DNA from: Cognatundibacterium jejuense
GTDB taxonomy: Bacteria; Pseudomonadota; Gammaproteobacteria; Burkholderiales; Burkholderiaceae_D
Reading direction: 5' to 3'
Assembly (NCBI RefSeq): GCF_014284255.1
Contig: NZ_JACOFV010000002.1
Coordinates: 1-64,000 of the forward strand
Length of the DNA stretch: 64,000 nucleotides
Below the pieces are notes generated by a model, which had not been told where the DNA came from, searched no databases, and was given only the letters and a program-made list of their open reading frames with translations. This document shows positions 1-9,310 of the stretch, piece after piece; within the stretch, counting starts at the first letter, position 1, and every line of letters starts with the position of its first letter. Position numbers and translations under genes: made by a program.

Positions 1-173
1 GTTTGCACAAAGTGGCACCAACGGTCACCGGCATCCCGGCAACAGAGTACCCAACCCCGGCACAACGTCCGGTTAATTCCTGTCTGGATACTAGTTTGCT
101 GGCGACAACGTTTCATGTGCAAATTCCGGAGTGGGAAGCAGCTTTGGCACATGTTCTGGGCAAGATAGCGTAA
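1..173 (+). CDS. rmlD: dTDP-4-dehydrorhamnose reductase, C-terminal end (partial)
   Basis: The window opens inside a reading frame (whole codons from position 3) that closes with TAA at 171-173, leaving about 56 residues. Visible are TEYPTPAQRPVNSCLDTS and, near the end, IPEWEAALAHVL. The pattern TPAxRPxxSxLDxxxL followed by a tryptophan-containing last helix is the usual C-terminus of RmlD, the NADPH-dependent enzyme that makes dTDP-L-rhamnose. The Rossmann domain and active site lie upstream of the window. The position directly before O-antigen genes fits the role. The rest of a rml operon upstream is inferred, not seen. Confidence 0.82.
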   Translation, partial: LHKVAPTVTGIPATEYPTPAQRPVNSCLDTSLLATTFHVQIPEWEAALAHVLGKIA

Positions 174-554
174 CAAGTTTTATCTGGCAGGTTTTTTTAT
201 CCTGATTTTTGTCAATTTCCCGACCGGCGTTTGCCGAGCCGGGAAATTGATGTAAACACATAAACATGTAGACAAATAAAAGGTCAATGTATTTTTGATA
301 AAATTCTGGTCTTCGATCAGACATATTTGCCTCTTCTTACCGGAAACAACGATAAATTGAACTAAAAGCTACTTTTCAAATGATGCTTGTTTCGATATTG
401 TTGCATACTCGATTTTTATATGCTTTTGGCGGTTTTTAATTTTTCGCAGTTGGCATACGCAAAAATGCCGAATCACTGCACTAACGACTCGCCCGGAATC
501 AGCCCAAGAATATCTCTGGACAATAATGATAAAGTTAGCAATGGAATTTTCAGC
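174..554. other. Intergenic stretch with a long stem-loop
   Basis: No gene is supported in these 381 bases. The main structure is an inverted repeat at 213-249: CAATTTCCCG pairs with CGGGAAATTG, and a shorter CGGC/GCCG stem lies inside. No T-run follows on either side, so it may be a factor-assisted terminator or attenuator for the rmlD transcript rather than a canonical intrinsic terminator. The open frame from 387 into the glycosyltransferase looks untranslated, because its N-terminal part does not resemble the family. Confidence 0.5.
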
Positions 555-1334
555 ATGATTCATATCGCCATCGTCAGTCATGGCCACCAGGATCTGCTCA
601 TCGCAAGTCAGATTGGTGGACTACAAGACGCCGGTGACGATATTCATGTCTGGATTAAAGACAATCTGCCATCAAGCGAACTCAAAGAATATTGCTTGCG
701 CCATCGTGTGTCGTACACCGACGCATCGCCAGGCTTGAGCTTTGGTGCAAATAATAATTTCTTATTTGCACAGATAAAAAATAGCGTAGGCATTCAAGCT
801 GATGATATTTTTATTGTTATGAACCCGGATGTCAGCACTGACCAGGCAACCATATTAGAATTGGTGCGTTTAATGCGCGCTGATCATGCAGCCTTGGCAA
901 CATTAAACCTGTACCGCGACGCCAATTTTGAAACGCCTGATGCAAATATACGGCGCTTTCCGGACTTCTTTTCTCCGATTCGGATGGCATGGGTGCACTC
1001 CTTGACCGAACCATACAATAAAAGCGATTATAAATCGGCGGGACTAAGCGACTGGGCTTCGGACGCTTTTCTGGCGTTTAAAGCTAGCCATTATCAACTC
1101 CTGCACGGTTTTGATGATCGTTATTTTATGTATTTTGAAGATGTAGATTTGTGCTACCGATCCAGCCTGATGTTAGGGCATGGTGTACGCTACTATCCGC
1201 AATTAAAAGCCTTACATAGTGCCGCTCGCAAAAACCATAATGTTGCATCACGCCACGCAAATTGGTTTATTCGGAGCTTTTTGAAATTCATTTTCCGCAA
1301 ATATTTTGTCTATAGCGGTGCCAAACATGTCTGA
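555..1334 (+). CDS. Family 2 glycosyltransferase (rhamnosyltransferase-like)
   Basis: A 259-residue cytoplasmic GT-A enzyme predicted to add a sugar, possibly rhamnose, to a lipid-linked O-antigen or capsule intermediate. The N-terminus MIHIAIVSHGHQDLL is the usual first strand of the fold. NPDVS near residue 95 is the DxD-like nucleotide-sugar site. The block GFDDRYFMYFEDVDLC near residue 185 is the acceptor/catalytic segment typical of WbbL-type rhamnosyltransferases. I chose ATG 555 because upstream codons give no family-like sequence. The end overlaps the next gene by 8 bases (ATGTCTGA), so the two are translationally coupled. The rmlD end upstream supports a rhamnose donor, but the specificity is inferred. 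Confidence 0.8.
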   Translation: MIHIAIVSHGHQDLLIASQIGGLQDAGDDIHVWIKDNLPSSELKEYCLRHRVSYTDASPGLSFGANNNFLFAQIKNSVGIQADDIFIVMNPDVSTDQATILELVRLMRADHAALATLNLYRDANFETPDANIRRFPDFFSPIRMAWVHSLTEPYNKSDYKSAGLSDWASDAFLAFKASHYQLLHGFDDRYFMYFEDVDLCYRSSLMLGHGVRYYPQLKALHSAARKNHNVASRHANWFIRSFLKFIFRKYFVYSGAKHV

Positions 1335-2304
1335 ACAGTTGCGCTTTCCGGATAAGAGTAAAATTTTGCTGACTGGGGCCAGCGGTTTTGTTGGTCAGGC
1401 TATTTATCAGACCTTAGTAAATCGTTCTGAACGCCTGATCTGCCCAACCCGTCGCCCAATCAGTAAATTAAGTGCGACAGTTGTTAATCCTCAAATTAGT
1501 GATTTGTCAGCCCAAACTGACTGGTCAGGATTTCTGACCGACGTTGGTATTGTAATTCAATGTGCAGCGCGGGTACACGTAATGCAAGAAGCAGTCGCTG
1601 ATGCCCTTCGCTTATTCAGACAAGTGAATGTGGATGCCACGATGCGACTGGCAGAACAAGCAGCAAAAGCTGGTGCAACCCAATTCATATTTCTTAGCTC
1701 GGTTAAGGTTAATGGCGAAGGCACAGAGCCAGGCCATGCATACAATGAAGCAACCCCATCTGAAGCGCAAGATCCGTATGGCATCTCCAAACGCGAAGCA
1801 GAAAATGCACTATTGGCTCTTGGTGAACGTAGCGGAATGCACGTGACTATCATACGTCCGCCGCTGATTTACGGGCCCGGTGTCAAAGCCAATTTTGCCA
1901 GTATGTTGAATTGGGTCGAAAAAGGCATCCCGCTACCGTTTGCCAGCATTAAGAATAAGCGCAGCTTTGTTTACCTAGAAAATTTGGTCAGTCTGGTATT
2001 GTGCTGTCTGCGCAATCAGAATGCGGCGCAACAAGTGTTTTTGGTATCCGATGACCACGATTTATCGACTGCAGAATTATTACAACTGAGCGCCAAAGCT
2101 TTGCACATGCCGTCGCGCTTACTGCCGTTTCCACCAACGCTATTGGTTCTGCTGGCAAAACTCGCGAGGCGTCCCGCCATCAGCGACAGGCTGTGCGGCT
2201 CTTTGCAGGTTGACATCAGTAAGGCAAAGCAAGTTTTAGGATGGACGCCGCCTTATTCGGTAGAGCAAGGTCTAGCTGCGACGATGCTGGCAAAGTCTGC
2301 ATGA
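1327..2304 (+). CDS. NAD-dependent epimerase/reductase, WbpV/WreQ-like
   Basis: A 325-residue extended short-chain dehydrogenase/reductase acting on a nucleotide sugar. GASGFVGQAI near residue 14 is the NAD(P)-binding glycine motif. LSSVKVNG and YGISKREAE (about residues 120-165) supply the catalytic Ser and the YxxxK pair. The order SDR, small sugar-phosphate transferase, WbpM-type dehydratase is the arrangement known from WbpV-WbpL-WbpM and WreQ-WreU-WreV loci. There the SDR reduces the 4-keto-6-deoxy intermediate to UDP-QuiNAc (or epimerises it). Start 1327 lies in the overlap with the upstream gene; ATG 1306 is also in frame but would give a longer overlap. A plain UDP-sugar 4-epimerase remains possible. 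Confidence 0.78.
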   Translation: MSEQLRFPDKSKILLTGASGFVGQAIYQTLVNRSERLICPTRRPISKLSATVVNPQISDLSAQTDWSGFLTDVGIVIQCAARVHVMQEAVADALRLFRQVNVDATMRLAEQAAKAGATQFIFLSSVKVNGEGTEPGHAYNEATPSEAQDPYGISKREAENALLALGERSGMHVTIIRPPLIYGPGVKANFASMLNWVEKGIPLPFASIKNKRSFVYLENLVSLVLCCLRNQNAAQQVFLVSDDHDLSTAELLQLSAKALHMPSRLLPFPPTLLVLLAKLARRPAISDRLCGSLQVDISKAKQVLGWTPPYSVEQGLAATMLAKSA

Positions 2305-2333
2305 CTCAACTATTTCTTAGCATTCCTTAGTTT

Positions 2334-2897
2334 ATGATAAAACGCATTTTTGATTTATTTCTGGCTTTCATCGCAACAGCCATTCTTGCCGTTCCTTTGA
2401 TCCTGACGGCATTGTGCGTCAAACTGACTTCAAAAGGCCCGGTGGTCTATTGGTCGAATCGTGTTGGCAAGAACAACGTCATTTTTAAGATGCCAAAATT
2501 TCGCAGCATGCGCATAGATACACCAGCAGTTGCGACGCATTTACTCACCAACCCCGACCAATATCTGACACCGATTGGCTCCTTCATCCGCAAATCTAGT
2601 CTGGATGAATTGCCGCAGTTATGGAGCATCATCAATGGTGATATGAGCTTTGTCGGTCCGCGACCAGCACTTTACAATCAGGATGATTTGATTACGTTGC
2701 GTAGAGAAAATCAAGTACATACCATTGCCCCTGGTTTGACTGGCTGGGCGCAGGTCAATGGTCGGGATGAACTACCTATTCCTGTCAAGGTTGAACTGGA
2801 CGCATATTACTTGCAACATCAATCATTTTGGCTCGACATTCGCATTCTGTGGATGACGTTTTTCAAAGTGGTACGCCGTGACGGTATTACCCATTAA
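2334..2897 (+). CDS. Undecaprenyl-phosphate sugar-1-phosphate transferase (PglC/WreU type)
   Basis: A 187-residue minimal bacterial sugar transferase that starts glycan synthesis by moving a sugar-1-phosphate from a UDP-sugar to undecaprenyl phosphate on the inner face of the inner membrane. One hydrophobic re-entrant helix (about residues 5-30, FDLFLAFIATAILAVPLI) precedes the family blocks KFRSM, SSLDELPQLWSIINGDMS with the catalytic Asp-Glu pair, VGPRP, and PGLTGWAQVNGRDE. The length matches stand-alone PglC/WreU catalytic cores; the longer WcaJ/WbaP membrane region is absent. It lies 29 bases after the SDR gene and 65 before the dehydratase, in one operon. The donor is probably UDP-QuiNAc or a related 6-deoxy-HexNAc, inferred from its neighbours. 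Confidence 0.88.
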   Translation: MIKRIFDLFLAFIATAILAVPLILTALCVKLTSKGPVVYWSNRVGKNNVIFKMPKFRSMRIDTPAVATHLLTNPDQYLTPIGSFIRKSSLDELPQLWSIINGDMSFVGPRPALYNQDDLITLRRENQVHTIAPGLTGWAQVNGRDELPIPVKVELDAYYLQHQSFWLDIRILWMTFFKVVRRDGITH

Positions 2898-2962
2898 AGC
2901 ACTGCAAGTACCCAAAGCATATACTGCACATTCAGCACCTAAAGCGCGAAAGTAGACACACC

Positions 2963-4918
2963 ATGTTGCACTATTTGATTAACTTGTCGAGGCTGCAAAA
3001 ACAAATCATTGCCGCGAGTCTGGACGCCGTTTGCCTGCTTGTGACTTTTCTCCTGGCAATCTGGCTGCGTTATGAGGGTTTTAATGACGAGTTATTTCGC
3101 CACTACTTTGGTCTGATCATCTCGATTCCATTGATCTCAGTACCTATTTTCATACGCATAGGCTTATATCGGGCAGTAGTACGTTTTATTGATCAAAAAA
3201 TTATTAGTACGATCCTCATTGGTGCCAGCACCTCAGTATTATTGCTGGCATTCATCGGCATCATGTTACACATCATGCCAATTTCCAGGGCGATTTTTGG
3301 CTTTTATTGGGCTGGTGTCATGATCTACCTGTGCGCTAGTCGCTTCATTGCGCGCACCTGGTTGCTCAATGCTGGTATGTCCGAAAATGCAATTCCGGTG
3401 TGTATTTATGGTGGCGGTAAAGCAGGCGCTTTGCTGGCGGGTGCCTTGCGTTCTGGCGGTGAATATGTGTGCGTTGCTTTTGTTGACGACAACAAGCACA
3501 TACAAGGTTCAACCATTGCTGGTATCAAAGTCCACAGTCCCGCGGATTTGGATAATCTGGTTCCTAAACGCGACATCAAACAAATTTTATTAGCCCTGCC
3601 AACGATTTCTAAAGCACGACAAAAACAAATTCTGGATCAACTCGAGCACCTGAAACTGAAGATCAAAGTCACACCTTCGATTCAGAGTCTGGTCAATGGT
3701 GAATTGCGGGTACAAGATATTCGCGATGTCGAAATTGAAGACTTGCTGGGACGTAATCAGGTTGCTCCAGATACGCGTTTGCTGGCAACCTGCATCACCA
3801 ACAAACATGTCATGGTGACCGGGGCTGGTGGATCGATAGGCTCGGAACTGTGCCGTCAGATTGTCCGCCAAAAGCCAAAAAAACTGATCTTGTTAGACAT
3901 GTCGGAATACGCTCTGTATGCGATCGAACAAGAACTTAGTGCTTTGCTCTCGCAACTGGGTCTGGAACTGGAAATATTGCCGTTTCTTGGCAGCGTCCTT
4001 GATGCTGCCAAGTTGGATAAGATTTTTTCCGCTTTTCCGATCGACACGCTCTACCATGCCGCCGCTTATAAGAATGTGCCTCTGGTAGAGCATAATCCTG
4101 TCGAAGGCATACGCAACAATGTGTTCGGTACGCTGACTGTTGCACAAGCTGCGATGTGCGCAAAGGTCAAAAATTTTGTCCTGATCTCAACCGATAAAGC
4201 AGTTCGCCCAACCAATGTCATGGGTACCACTAAACGCATGGCAGAATTGATTTTGCAGGCTTGCGCACGCAAGCAACACACAACCCGTTTTTGCATGGTA
4301 CGTTTTGGTAATGTGCTGGGATCTTCGGGATCGGTGGTGCCGCTGTTCCGCAAACAGATTATGGAAGGTGGGCCGATCACTCTCACGCATCCGGAGATCA
4401 CGCGCTATTTCATGACTATCCCTGAAGCAGCGCAATTGGTGTTACAAGCCGGTGCGATGGGGGAAGGTGGCGATGTTTTCGTTTTAGATATGGGCGAGCC
4501 GGTAAAAATTGTCGATCTGGCTCGCCGCATGGTGCATTTGAGTGGTTTGGAAGTTAAATCAGAAACAACCCCGGATGGAACGATAGAAATCCAGCACGTG
4601 GGCTTGCGTCCCGGTGAAAAATTGTTTGAGGAATTATTAATCGGCGACAATGTCGAAGGAACCACTCATCCTTTGATCATGCGGGCACAGGAAAACGAAA
4701 TTCCATGGGATAAACTGAATAATTTCTTGCAGGAATTAGAAACCGCCTGCAATGACTTTAATTACGCCGAAATTCGTGCTCTCTTAATGAAAATAGTGGC
4801 AGAATACCAACCGCAATGTGGGATTGAAGATTTGATCTGGCAAGCCACGCAAGGCAGCACGATGCAGGATGATAAAAAGGTGGTCACAGACAGCAAAAAT
4901 CTGCGCCTGTTACCCTGA
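2963..4918 (+). CDS. UDP-GlcNAc 4,6-dehydratase, membrane-anchored, WbpM/CapD family
   Basis: A 651-residue polysaccharide biosynthesis protein. The first 140 residues form four membrane helices. They are followed by a CoA-binding-like Rossmann domain (VCIYGGGKAGALLAG, about residue 148) and the catalytic SDR domain with GAGGSIGSELCRQ (about 290). The active site reads ISTDKAVRPTNVMGTTKR, where Met replaces the usual SDR Tyr while Lys is kept four residues on, the hallmark of WbpM. Known members convert UDP-GlcNAc to UDP-4-keto-6-deoxy-GlcNAc, the precursor of QuiNAc, FucNAc and bacillosamine. It feeds the SDR and sugar transferase just upstream. Length is normal for full-size members. Confidence 0.9.
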   Translation: MLHYLINLSRLQKQIIAASLDAVCLLVTFLLAIWLRYEGFNDELFRHYFGLIISIPLISVPIFIRIGLYRAVVRFIDQKIISTILIGASTSVLLLAFIGIMLHIMPISRAIFGFYWAGVMIYLCASRFIARTWLLNAGMSENAIPVCIYGGGKAGALLAGALRSGGEYVCVAFVDDNKHIQGSTIAGIKVHSPADLDNLVPKRDIKQILLALPTISKARQKQILDQLEHLKLKIKVTPSIQSLVNGELRVQDIRDVEIEDLLGRNQVAPDTRLLATCITNKHVMVTGAGGSIGSELCRQIVRQKPKKLILLDMSEYALYAIEQELSALLSQLGLELEILPFLGSVLDAAKLDKIFSAFPIDTLYHAAAYKNVPLVEHNPVEGIRNNVFGTLTVAQAAMCAKVKNFVLISTDKAVRPTNVMGTTKRMAELILQACARKQHTTRFCMVRFGNVLGSSGSVVPLFRKQIMEGGPITLTHPEITRYFMTIPEAAQLVLQAGAMGEGGDVFVLDMGEPVKIVDLARRMVHLSGLEVKSETTPDGTIEIQHVGLRPGEKLFEELLIGDNVEGTTHPLIMRAQENEIPWDKLNNFLQELETACNDFNYAEIRALLMKIVAEYQPQCGIEDLIWQATQGSTMQDDKKVVTDSKNLRLLP

Positions 4919-4992
4919 TTATCAGCCCCTACGCAACACAAGTGAATTAAAAGCGTTTATATATTGATTTAAATTTTTACACTAAGGCCTTT

Positions 4993-6369
4993 ATGTCCCT
5001 ACTCTCTCCAAGCATCTTTAAAGCCTACGATATTCGCGGCATTATTGGCAAAACACTGGACGCCGACGTGGCGTTTCAAATCGGCCAGGCCTTCGGTACC
5101 GCAGCGCTGGCAAAAGGCGAAAAAGCCGTTGTAATCGGCCGCGATGGCCGCTTGTCAGGTCCTGAGTTGATCTCTGCACTGGCCAAAGGTCTGCAATCGA
5201 CCGGGGTAGATGTGATTGATTTGGGCGTTGTGGTAACACCGATGGTGTACTTTGGTACCAATGTGTTAGGCGCAGCGTCTGGCATCATGGTCACAGGCAG
5301 CCACAATCCGCCAGACTATAATGGCTTCAAAATGGTGCTGGCTGGCGAAGCCATTTATGGCGATGCGATTCAAGCCTTATACCAGGCAATTTTGAAAAAA
5401 GAATTTGCAACTGGTAGTGGTAACTACCGCACGCACGACATCAAAGCGACCTATCTGGAACGCATCATCAGCGACGTTAAACTGACTCGCCCCATCAAAA
5501 TCGCGGTAGATTGCGGCAATGGCGTAGCTGGTGCTTATGCAGCGGATCTGTACCGCGGCATGGGCTGTGAAGTGATTGAGTTATTCTGCGAAGTGGACGG
5601 TACTTTCCCAAATCATCATCCAGATCCTGCCCATCCTGAAAACCTGCAAGACCTGATCCGTTGCCTGCAAACGACCGATGCTGAAATCGGTCTGGCATTC
5701 GACGGCGACGGCGACCGTTTAGGCGTGGTAACTAAAGATGGTCAGATCATTTACCCTGATCGTCAATTGATGTTGTTTGCCGAAGATGTGTTGACGCGCA
5801 ATCCCGGTGCGCAGATTTTGTATGACGTGAAATGTACACGCCATATTTCTGCCTGGGTGAAAGCTCGCGGTGGCGTGCCACTGATGTGGAAAACTGGTCA
5901 CTCGCTGGTCAAAGCCAAACTGCGTGAAACTGGTTCCCCGCTTGGCGGCGAAATGAGCGGTCATATCTTCTTTAAAGACCGTTGGTACGGTTTTGACGAT
6001 GGCCTGTATGCAGGTGCGCGTTTGCTGGAAATTCTCAGCCGTGTCGCCGACATGACGGCAACCTTAAATCAATTACCACAATCTGCATCCACCCCAGAAT
6101 TGCAATTGCAATTGGCAGAGGGGGAAAACTTCACCATTATCGCTGCGATGCAAGCCAATGCTGACTTCCCGGGTGCTGACGAAGTCATCACGATAGACGG
6201 CTTGCGTGTTGAATATCCTGACGGCTTTGGTCTGGCACGTTCATCGAACACGACACCCGTGATCGTCATGCGTTTTGAGGCTGAAACACCCGCTGCACTG
6301 AGCCGCATTCAGGGCGCATTGAAGCAGGCAATTCTGGCAGTCAAACCCGAAGCGCAATTGCCGTTTTAA
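4993..6369 (+). CDS. algC: Phosphomannomutase/phosphoglucomutase
   Basis: A 458-residue cytosolic alpha-D-phosphohexomutase interconverting hexose 6- and 1-phosphates, supplying nucleotide-sugar precursors for LPS and O-antigen. FKAYDIRGI opens the protein. TGSHNPPDYNGFKM (about residue 100) holds the phospho-serine, DGDGDRLG (about 237) binds the metal, and GGEMSGHIFFKDRW (about 317) contacts the sugar. RSSNTTPVIVMRFEA (about 415) is the phosphate-binding loop of domain 4. Length and motif set match AlgC-type bifunctional enzymes better than GlmM or CpsG. An AAGG stretch lies just before ATG. The gene is 74 bases after the dehydratase and is probably transcribed with it. Confidence 0.88.
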   Translation: MSLLSPSIFKAYDIRGIIGKTLDADVAFQIGQAFGTAALAKGEKAVVIGRDGRLSGPELISALAKGLQSTGVDVIDLGVVVTPMVYFGTNVLGAASGIMVTGSHNPPDYNGFKMVLAGEAIYGDAIQALYQAILKKEFATGSGNYRTHDIKATYLERIISDVKLTRPIKIAVDCGNGVAGAYAADLYRGMGCEVIELFCEVDGTFPNHHPDPAHPENLQDLIRCLQTTDAEIGLAFDGDGDRLGVVTKDGQIIYPDRQLMLFAEDVLTRNPGAQILYDVKCTRHISAWVKARGGVPLMWKTGHSLVKAKLRETGSPLGGEMSGHIFFKDRWYGFDDGLYAGARLLEILSRVADMTATLNQLPQSASTPELQLQLAEGENFTIIAAMQANADFPGADEVITIDGLRVEYPDGFGLARSSNTTPVIVMRFEAETPAALSRIQGALKQAILAVKPEAQLPF

Positions 6370-6550
6370 ATTGCTCTCTTCTCGAAATTAAGCAGACAAA
6401 TATATATACTCTACCCAGTAATTTTTAGTGACCTAGTAATCATCTTGATATCTGGGATGATTTTTAAATTTTCTGGGGGAGTATATTAATGCCTTGCCTC
6501 ATTAATTCGCCCTTCGTTTCTGCCATAACCACTCTTGCCATAGCCATTCC

Positions 6551-7528
6551 GTGAAAATTCTCCTGATCCGCGTTTCTTCTTTGGGCGATGTGTTGCATAA
6601 CATGCCTATCGTCGATGATTTGCATCGTCATTTCAACAACGCACAAATCGATTGGGTGGTCGAAGAGGCGTATGTCAATCTGGTGCGCTTACATCCCGGG
6701 GTACAACATATCATTCCGTTCGCACTGCGACGTTGGCGTAAAAATCTCGGAGCGGCAGCAACGCGGCAAGAGATGAAACATTTTTATCAAGCCCTCAGAA
6801 AAGAAAAATACGATCTGGTGCTTGATACCCAAGGTTTATTCAAAACCGGCATGATTATGGGCATGAGCCGTCTGGCGCCAGGCGGTAAAAAAGTCGGATT
6901 GGCGAACGGTACTGAAGGGTCGGGGTACGAGGGTATTTCACGTTTTTTCCATCACCAAAGTGTGCCAGTAGACCGACACACTCATGCGGTGCTGCGTGGT
7001 CGTTTAGTCGCCGCCGCAGCCGCTGGATATACAGTGGACACGCCCGCCAGCTTTGGTTTGGAACCACCGGCAGGCACACCAGCATGGTTGCCGGGTGAGC
7101 CTTATGTCGTGTTCTTTCACGGCACGGCAGGCGCAGCGAAAAAGTGGGCACGTGCTCACTGGGTAGACATTGCTGAGGAATTACGCCGCTACGCATTACC
7201 TATTTTGCTACCTTGGGGTAACGCCGCTGAAAAAGCCGAAGCAGAAGCGATGGCGGCACAAATGCCGAATGCCCGCGTACTCCCAGCGTTATCCATGCAG
7301 GAAGCAACAATCCTCGCGCAATCCGCCGCACTCGCCATTGGCGTTGATACTGGTCTGACCCATATTGCCGCCGCCTATGAAACTCCGACCATAGAAATTT
7401 ATTGCGCATCACCAAAGTGGAAAACCGCAGGAAATTGGTCTGACAAAATTATCAATCTCGGTGACCAAGGCTTTCCACCCACCCCTCATGAAGTAAAACA
7501 AGCAATAAAGCAGTTGTTAGTTGCCTAA
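6551..7528 (+). CDS. waaC: LPS heptosyltransferase I
   Basis: A 325-residue GT9-family enzyme adding the first L-glycero-D-manno-heptose to Kdo2-lipid A at the cytoplasmic face of the inner membrane. It starts at GTG with KILLIRVSSLGDVLHNMP, the classic ADP-heptose transferase N-terminus. FHGTAGAAKKWA (about residue 183) and GVDTGLTHIAAAYETPTI (about 260) are the donor-binding blocks, the latter with the D-T-G-L-T-H signature. DWVVEE near residue 35 is also WaaC-like. The kdtA/waaA gene follows about 450 bases later, so the two inner-core steps sit together. No convincing terminator separates it from algC. Confidence 0.9.
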   Translation: MKILLIRVSSLGDVLHNMPIVDDLHRHFNNAQIDWVVEEAYVNLVRLHPGVQHIIPFALRRWRKNLGAAATRQEMKHFYQALRKEKYDLVLDTQGLFKTGMIMGMSRLAPGGKKVGLANGTEGSGYEGISRFFHHQSVPVDRHTHAVLRGRLVAAAAAGYTVDTPASFGLEPPAGTPAWLPGEPYVVFFHGTAGAAKKWARAHWVDIAEELRRYALPILLPWGNAAEKAEAEAMAAQMPNARVLPALSMQEATILAQSAALAIGVDTGLTHIAAAYETPTIEIYCASPKWKTAGNWSDKIINLGDQGFPPTPHEVKQAIKQLLVA

Positions 7529-7974
7529 TTGTTGTCTGAAATTGTTTAAATTAGCTTAACTTTGCTTCATTTTTTTTCATACTTTCAGTGCAAAAATGCA
7601 GTTTGGTCTCACTATTCGAGGATTTTCGGGTATATTCCGTCGTCCTGATGAGTGAGGCCACGTTGAATGAGCGCTCTGAACAATCTTGATCACTATGCCA
7701 TGAGCCTAGCAAGGCCCTTGCTCCAACAGCGAGAGCTGCCTGAATTTGCTCTCATTCACGCAATTCAATGAGTTAGTACACGCTCACAAACAGCTTTTTG
7801 CTTTTAAACCATTGTGGTCAGGCTTAAGAGTCCGAAGCATGCGCGGAATTAACCGCAATTTGATCAGCACATCACGAACAAATTGAACAACTTCAACCAT
7901 TAACATCATTGCCGCACTTGATGGTATTGTGCTGGTGAATTTAAAAAACTAACAAAGTTACTTAATCTGTCTTA
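7529..7974. other. 446-base gap between waaC and waaA
   Basis: No gene is well supported. A 34-codon frame (ATG 7667 to TGA 7769-7771, GAGG nine bases upstream) has no recognisable product. A perfect 7-1-7 inverted repeat, AGCAAGGCCCTTGCT, lies at 7708-7722 inside it. The stretch probably carries the waaA promoter. A decayed gene is possible, since several short frames follow one another, but I could not match any. Confidence 0.35.
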
Positions 7975-9255
7975 ATGCGCCTTCTATACTCACTCGTCTG
8001 GGGATTATCCCTGCCTTTCGCACTGTTTCGCTTGTGGTGGCGTGGTCGTCAGGAACCTGGCTATCGTCAGCACATTGAAGAGCGACTAGGCTTTTATGCA
8101 CCTTATGACGCGTCGCCAACGATCTGGGTACATGCCGTGTCAGCTGGCGAAACGCGCGCTGCTGAGCCGCTCATACGCAGTCTGCTGGCACATTATCCGC
8201 GACACCAATTATTGCTGACCCACATGACCGCCACAGGACGGGAAACTGGTGGAAAATTATTTGCTGATGTGGCAAGCCGCGTGCGTCAATCGTATTTGCC
8301 TTACGACATCAACTGGATGATGCGCCGCTTCTTACGCCATTATTCCCCACAGCTGTGTGTTCTGATCGAAACTGAAGTCTGGCCGAATTTGATTGCACAA
8401 TGTACTTCAGCACAAATTCCAGTTACGTTAGTGAATGCTCGCTTGTCAGCAAAATCACTGAAAAAAGCCCAAAAGCTATCGACCCTGATTTTGCCTGCAG
8501 CACACGCCATCAGCGCCGTTGCCGCCCAGTCGAATCCTGATGCACAACGTCTGCAGGAATTAGGCATTGATCACCCTAGTGTCACCGGCAACATGAAATT
8601 TGATGTCACGCCACCAGCAATGATGGCAGAACGTGGTGCAGCGCTGCGGCGCAGTCTGGGTGATCGCCCTATCATCCTTTGCGCCAGTACCCGCGATGGT
8701 GAAGAAGAATTAATTCTCGATGCTTTTTTGGAACAATTCCCATTACTAGAACAAGCACCGCTGTTAATGATTACACCACGCCATCCGCAACGCTTTGATC
8801 AGGTGGCGCAAATGATAGAGGCGCGCGGCATATCGTATGTACGGCGCTCAGCCTTTGATCACGAGGTCGTAACACCGATTTCTGACAAAGTTCAGATGGT
8901 ACTCGGTGACAGCATGGGCGAAATGTATATGTACTATGCGACTGCCGATGTCGCTTTTGTCGGTGGCAGTCTGGTACCGCTCGGTGGTCATAATCTGATC
9001 GAAGCATGCGCTATGGGTAAAGCCGTATTGACAGGATTGCATACTTTTAATTTTTCTGAAATTACCGATCAGGCAATAGCTGCACACGCGGCTTTGCGCG
9101 TTGATGGCGCACGTAGTATGCTACGTGAAGCACTGGCATTACTGCATGACGACAAGAAGCGCCAGCAGATGGGCAAAAGCGCATACGCTTTCTTCTTACA
9201 ACATCAGGGCGCTACGTCCAGAACGCTGGATATACTGAAACCTTTCCTGAATTAA
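7975..9255 (+). CDS. waaA: Kdo transferase (3-deoxy-D-manno-octulosonic acid transferase)
   Basis: A 426-residue GT30 enzyme that transfers Kdo from CMP-Kdo onto lipid IVA, the first step of LPS inner-core assembly. An N-terminal hydrophobic anchor (about residues 1-22) is followed by RQHIEERLGFY and WVHAVSAGETRAAEPLI, which holds the catalytic Glu. LIETEVWPNLI (about 125), GNMKFD (about 203), CASTRDGEEELIL (about 230) and GGSLVPLGGHNLIEACAMGK (about 325) are all family blocks. Length matches other WaaA proteins. It starts at ATG 7975 without a strong ribosome-binding site. Whether it adds one, two or more Kdo units cannot be read from sequence. Confidence 0.93.
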   Translation: MRLLYSLVWGLSLPFALFRLWWRGRQEPGYRQHIEERLGFYAPYDASPTIWVHAVSAGETRAAEPLIRSLLAHYPRHQLLLTHMTATGRETGGKLFADVASRVRQSYLPYDINWMMRRFLRHYSPQLCVLIETEVWPNLIAQCTSAQIPVTLVNARLSAKSLKKAQKLSTLILPAAHAISAVAAQSNPDAQRLQELGIDHPSVTGNMKFDVTPPAMMAERGAALRRSLGDRPIILCASTRDGEEELILDAFLEQFPLLEQAPLLMITPRHPQRFDQVAQMIEARGISYVRRSAFDHEVVTPISDKVQMVLGDSMGEMYMYYATADVAFVGGSLVPLGGHNLIEACAMGKAVLTGLHTFNFSEITDQAIAAHAALRVDGARSMLREALALLHDDKKRQQMGKSAYAFFLQHQGATSRTLDILKPFLN

Positions 9256-9310
9256 ATCAAATCAGGAATCCATCATACGTAAGTAATTAGCAAGCAATTA
9301 GTCTTAAAAA

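Noticed and set aside
7667-7771. 34-codon frame between waaC and waaA
   Set aside because: A GAGG lies at a fair distance, but nothing else supports translation; mentioned only as content of the gap.
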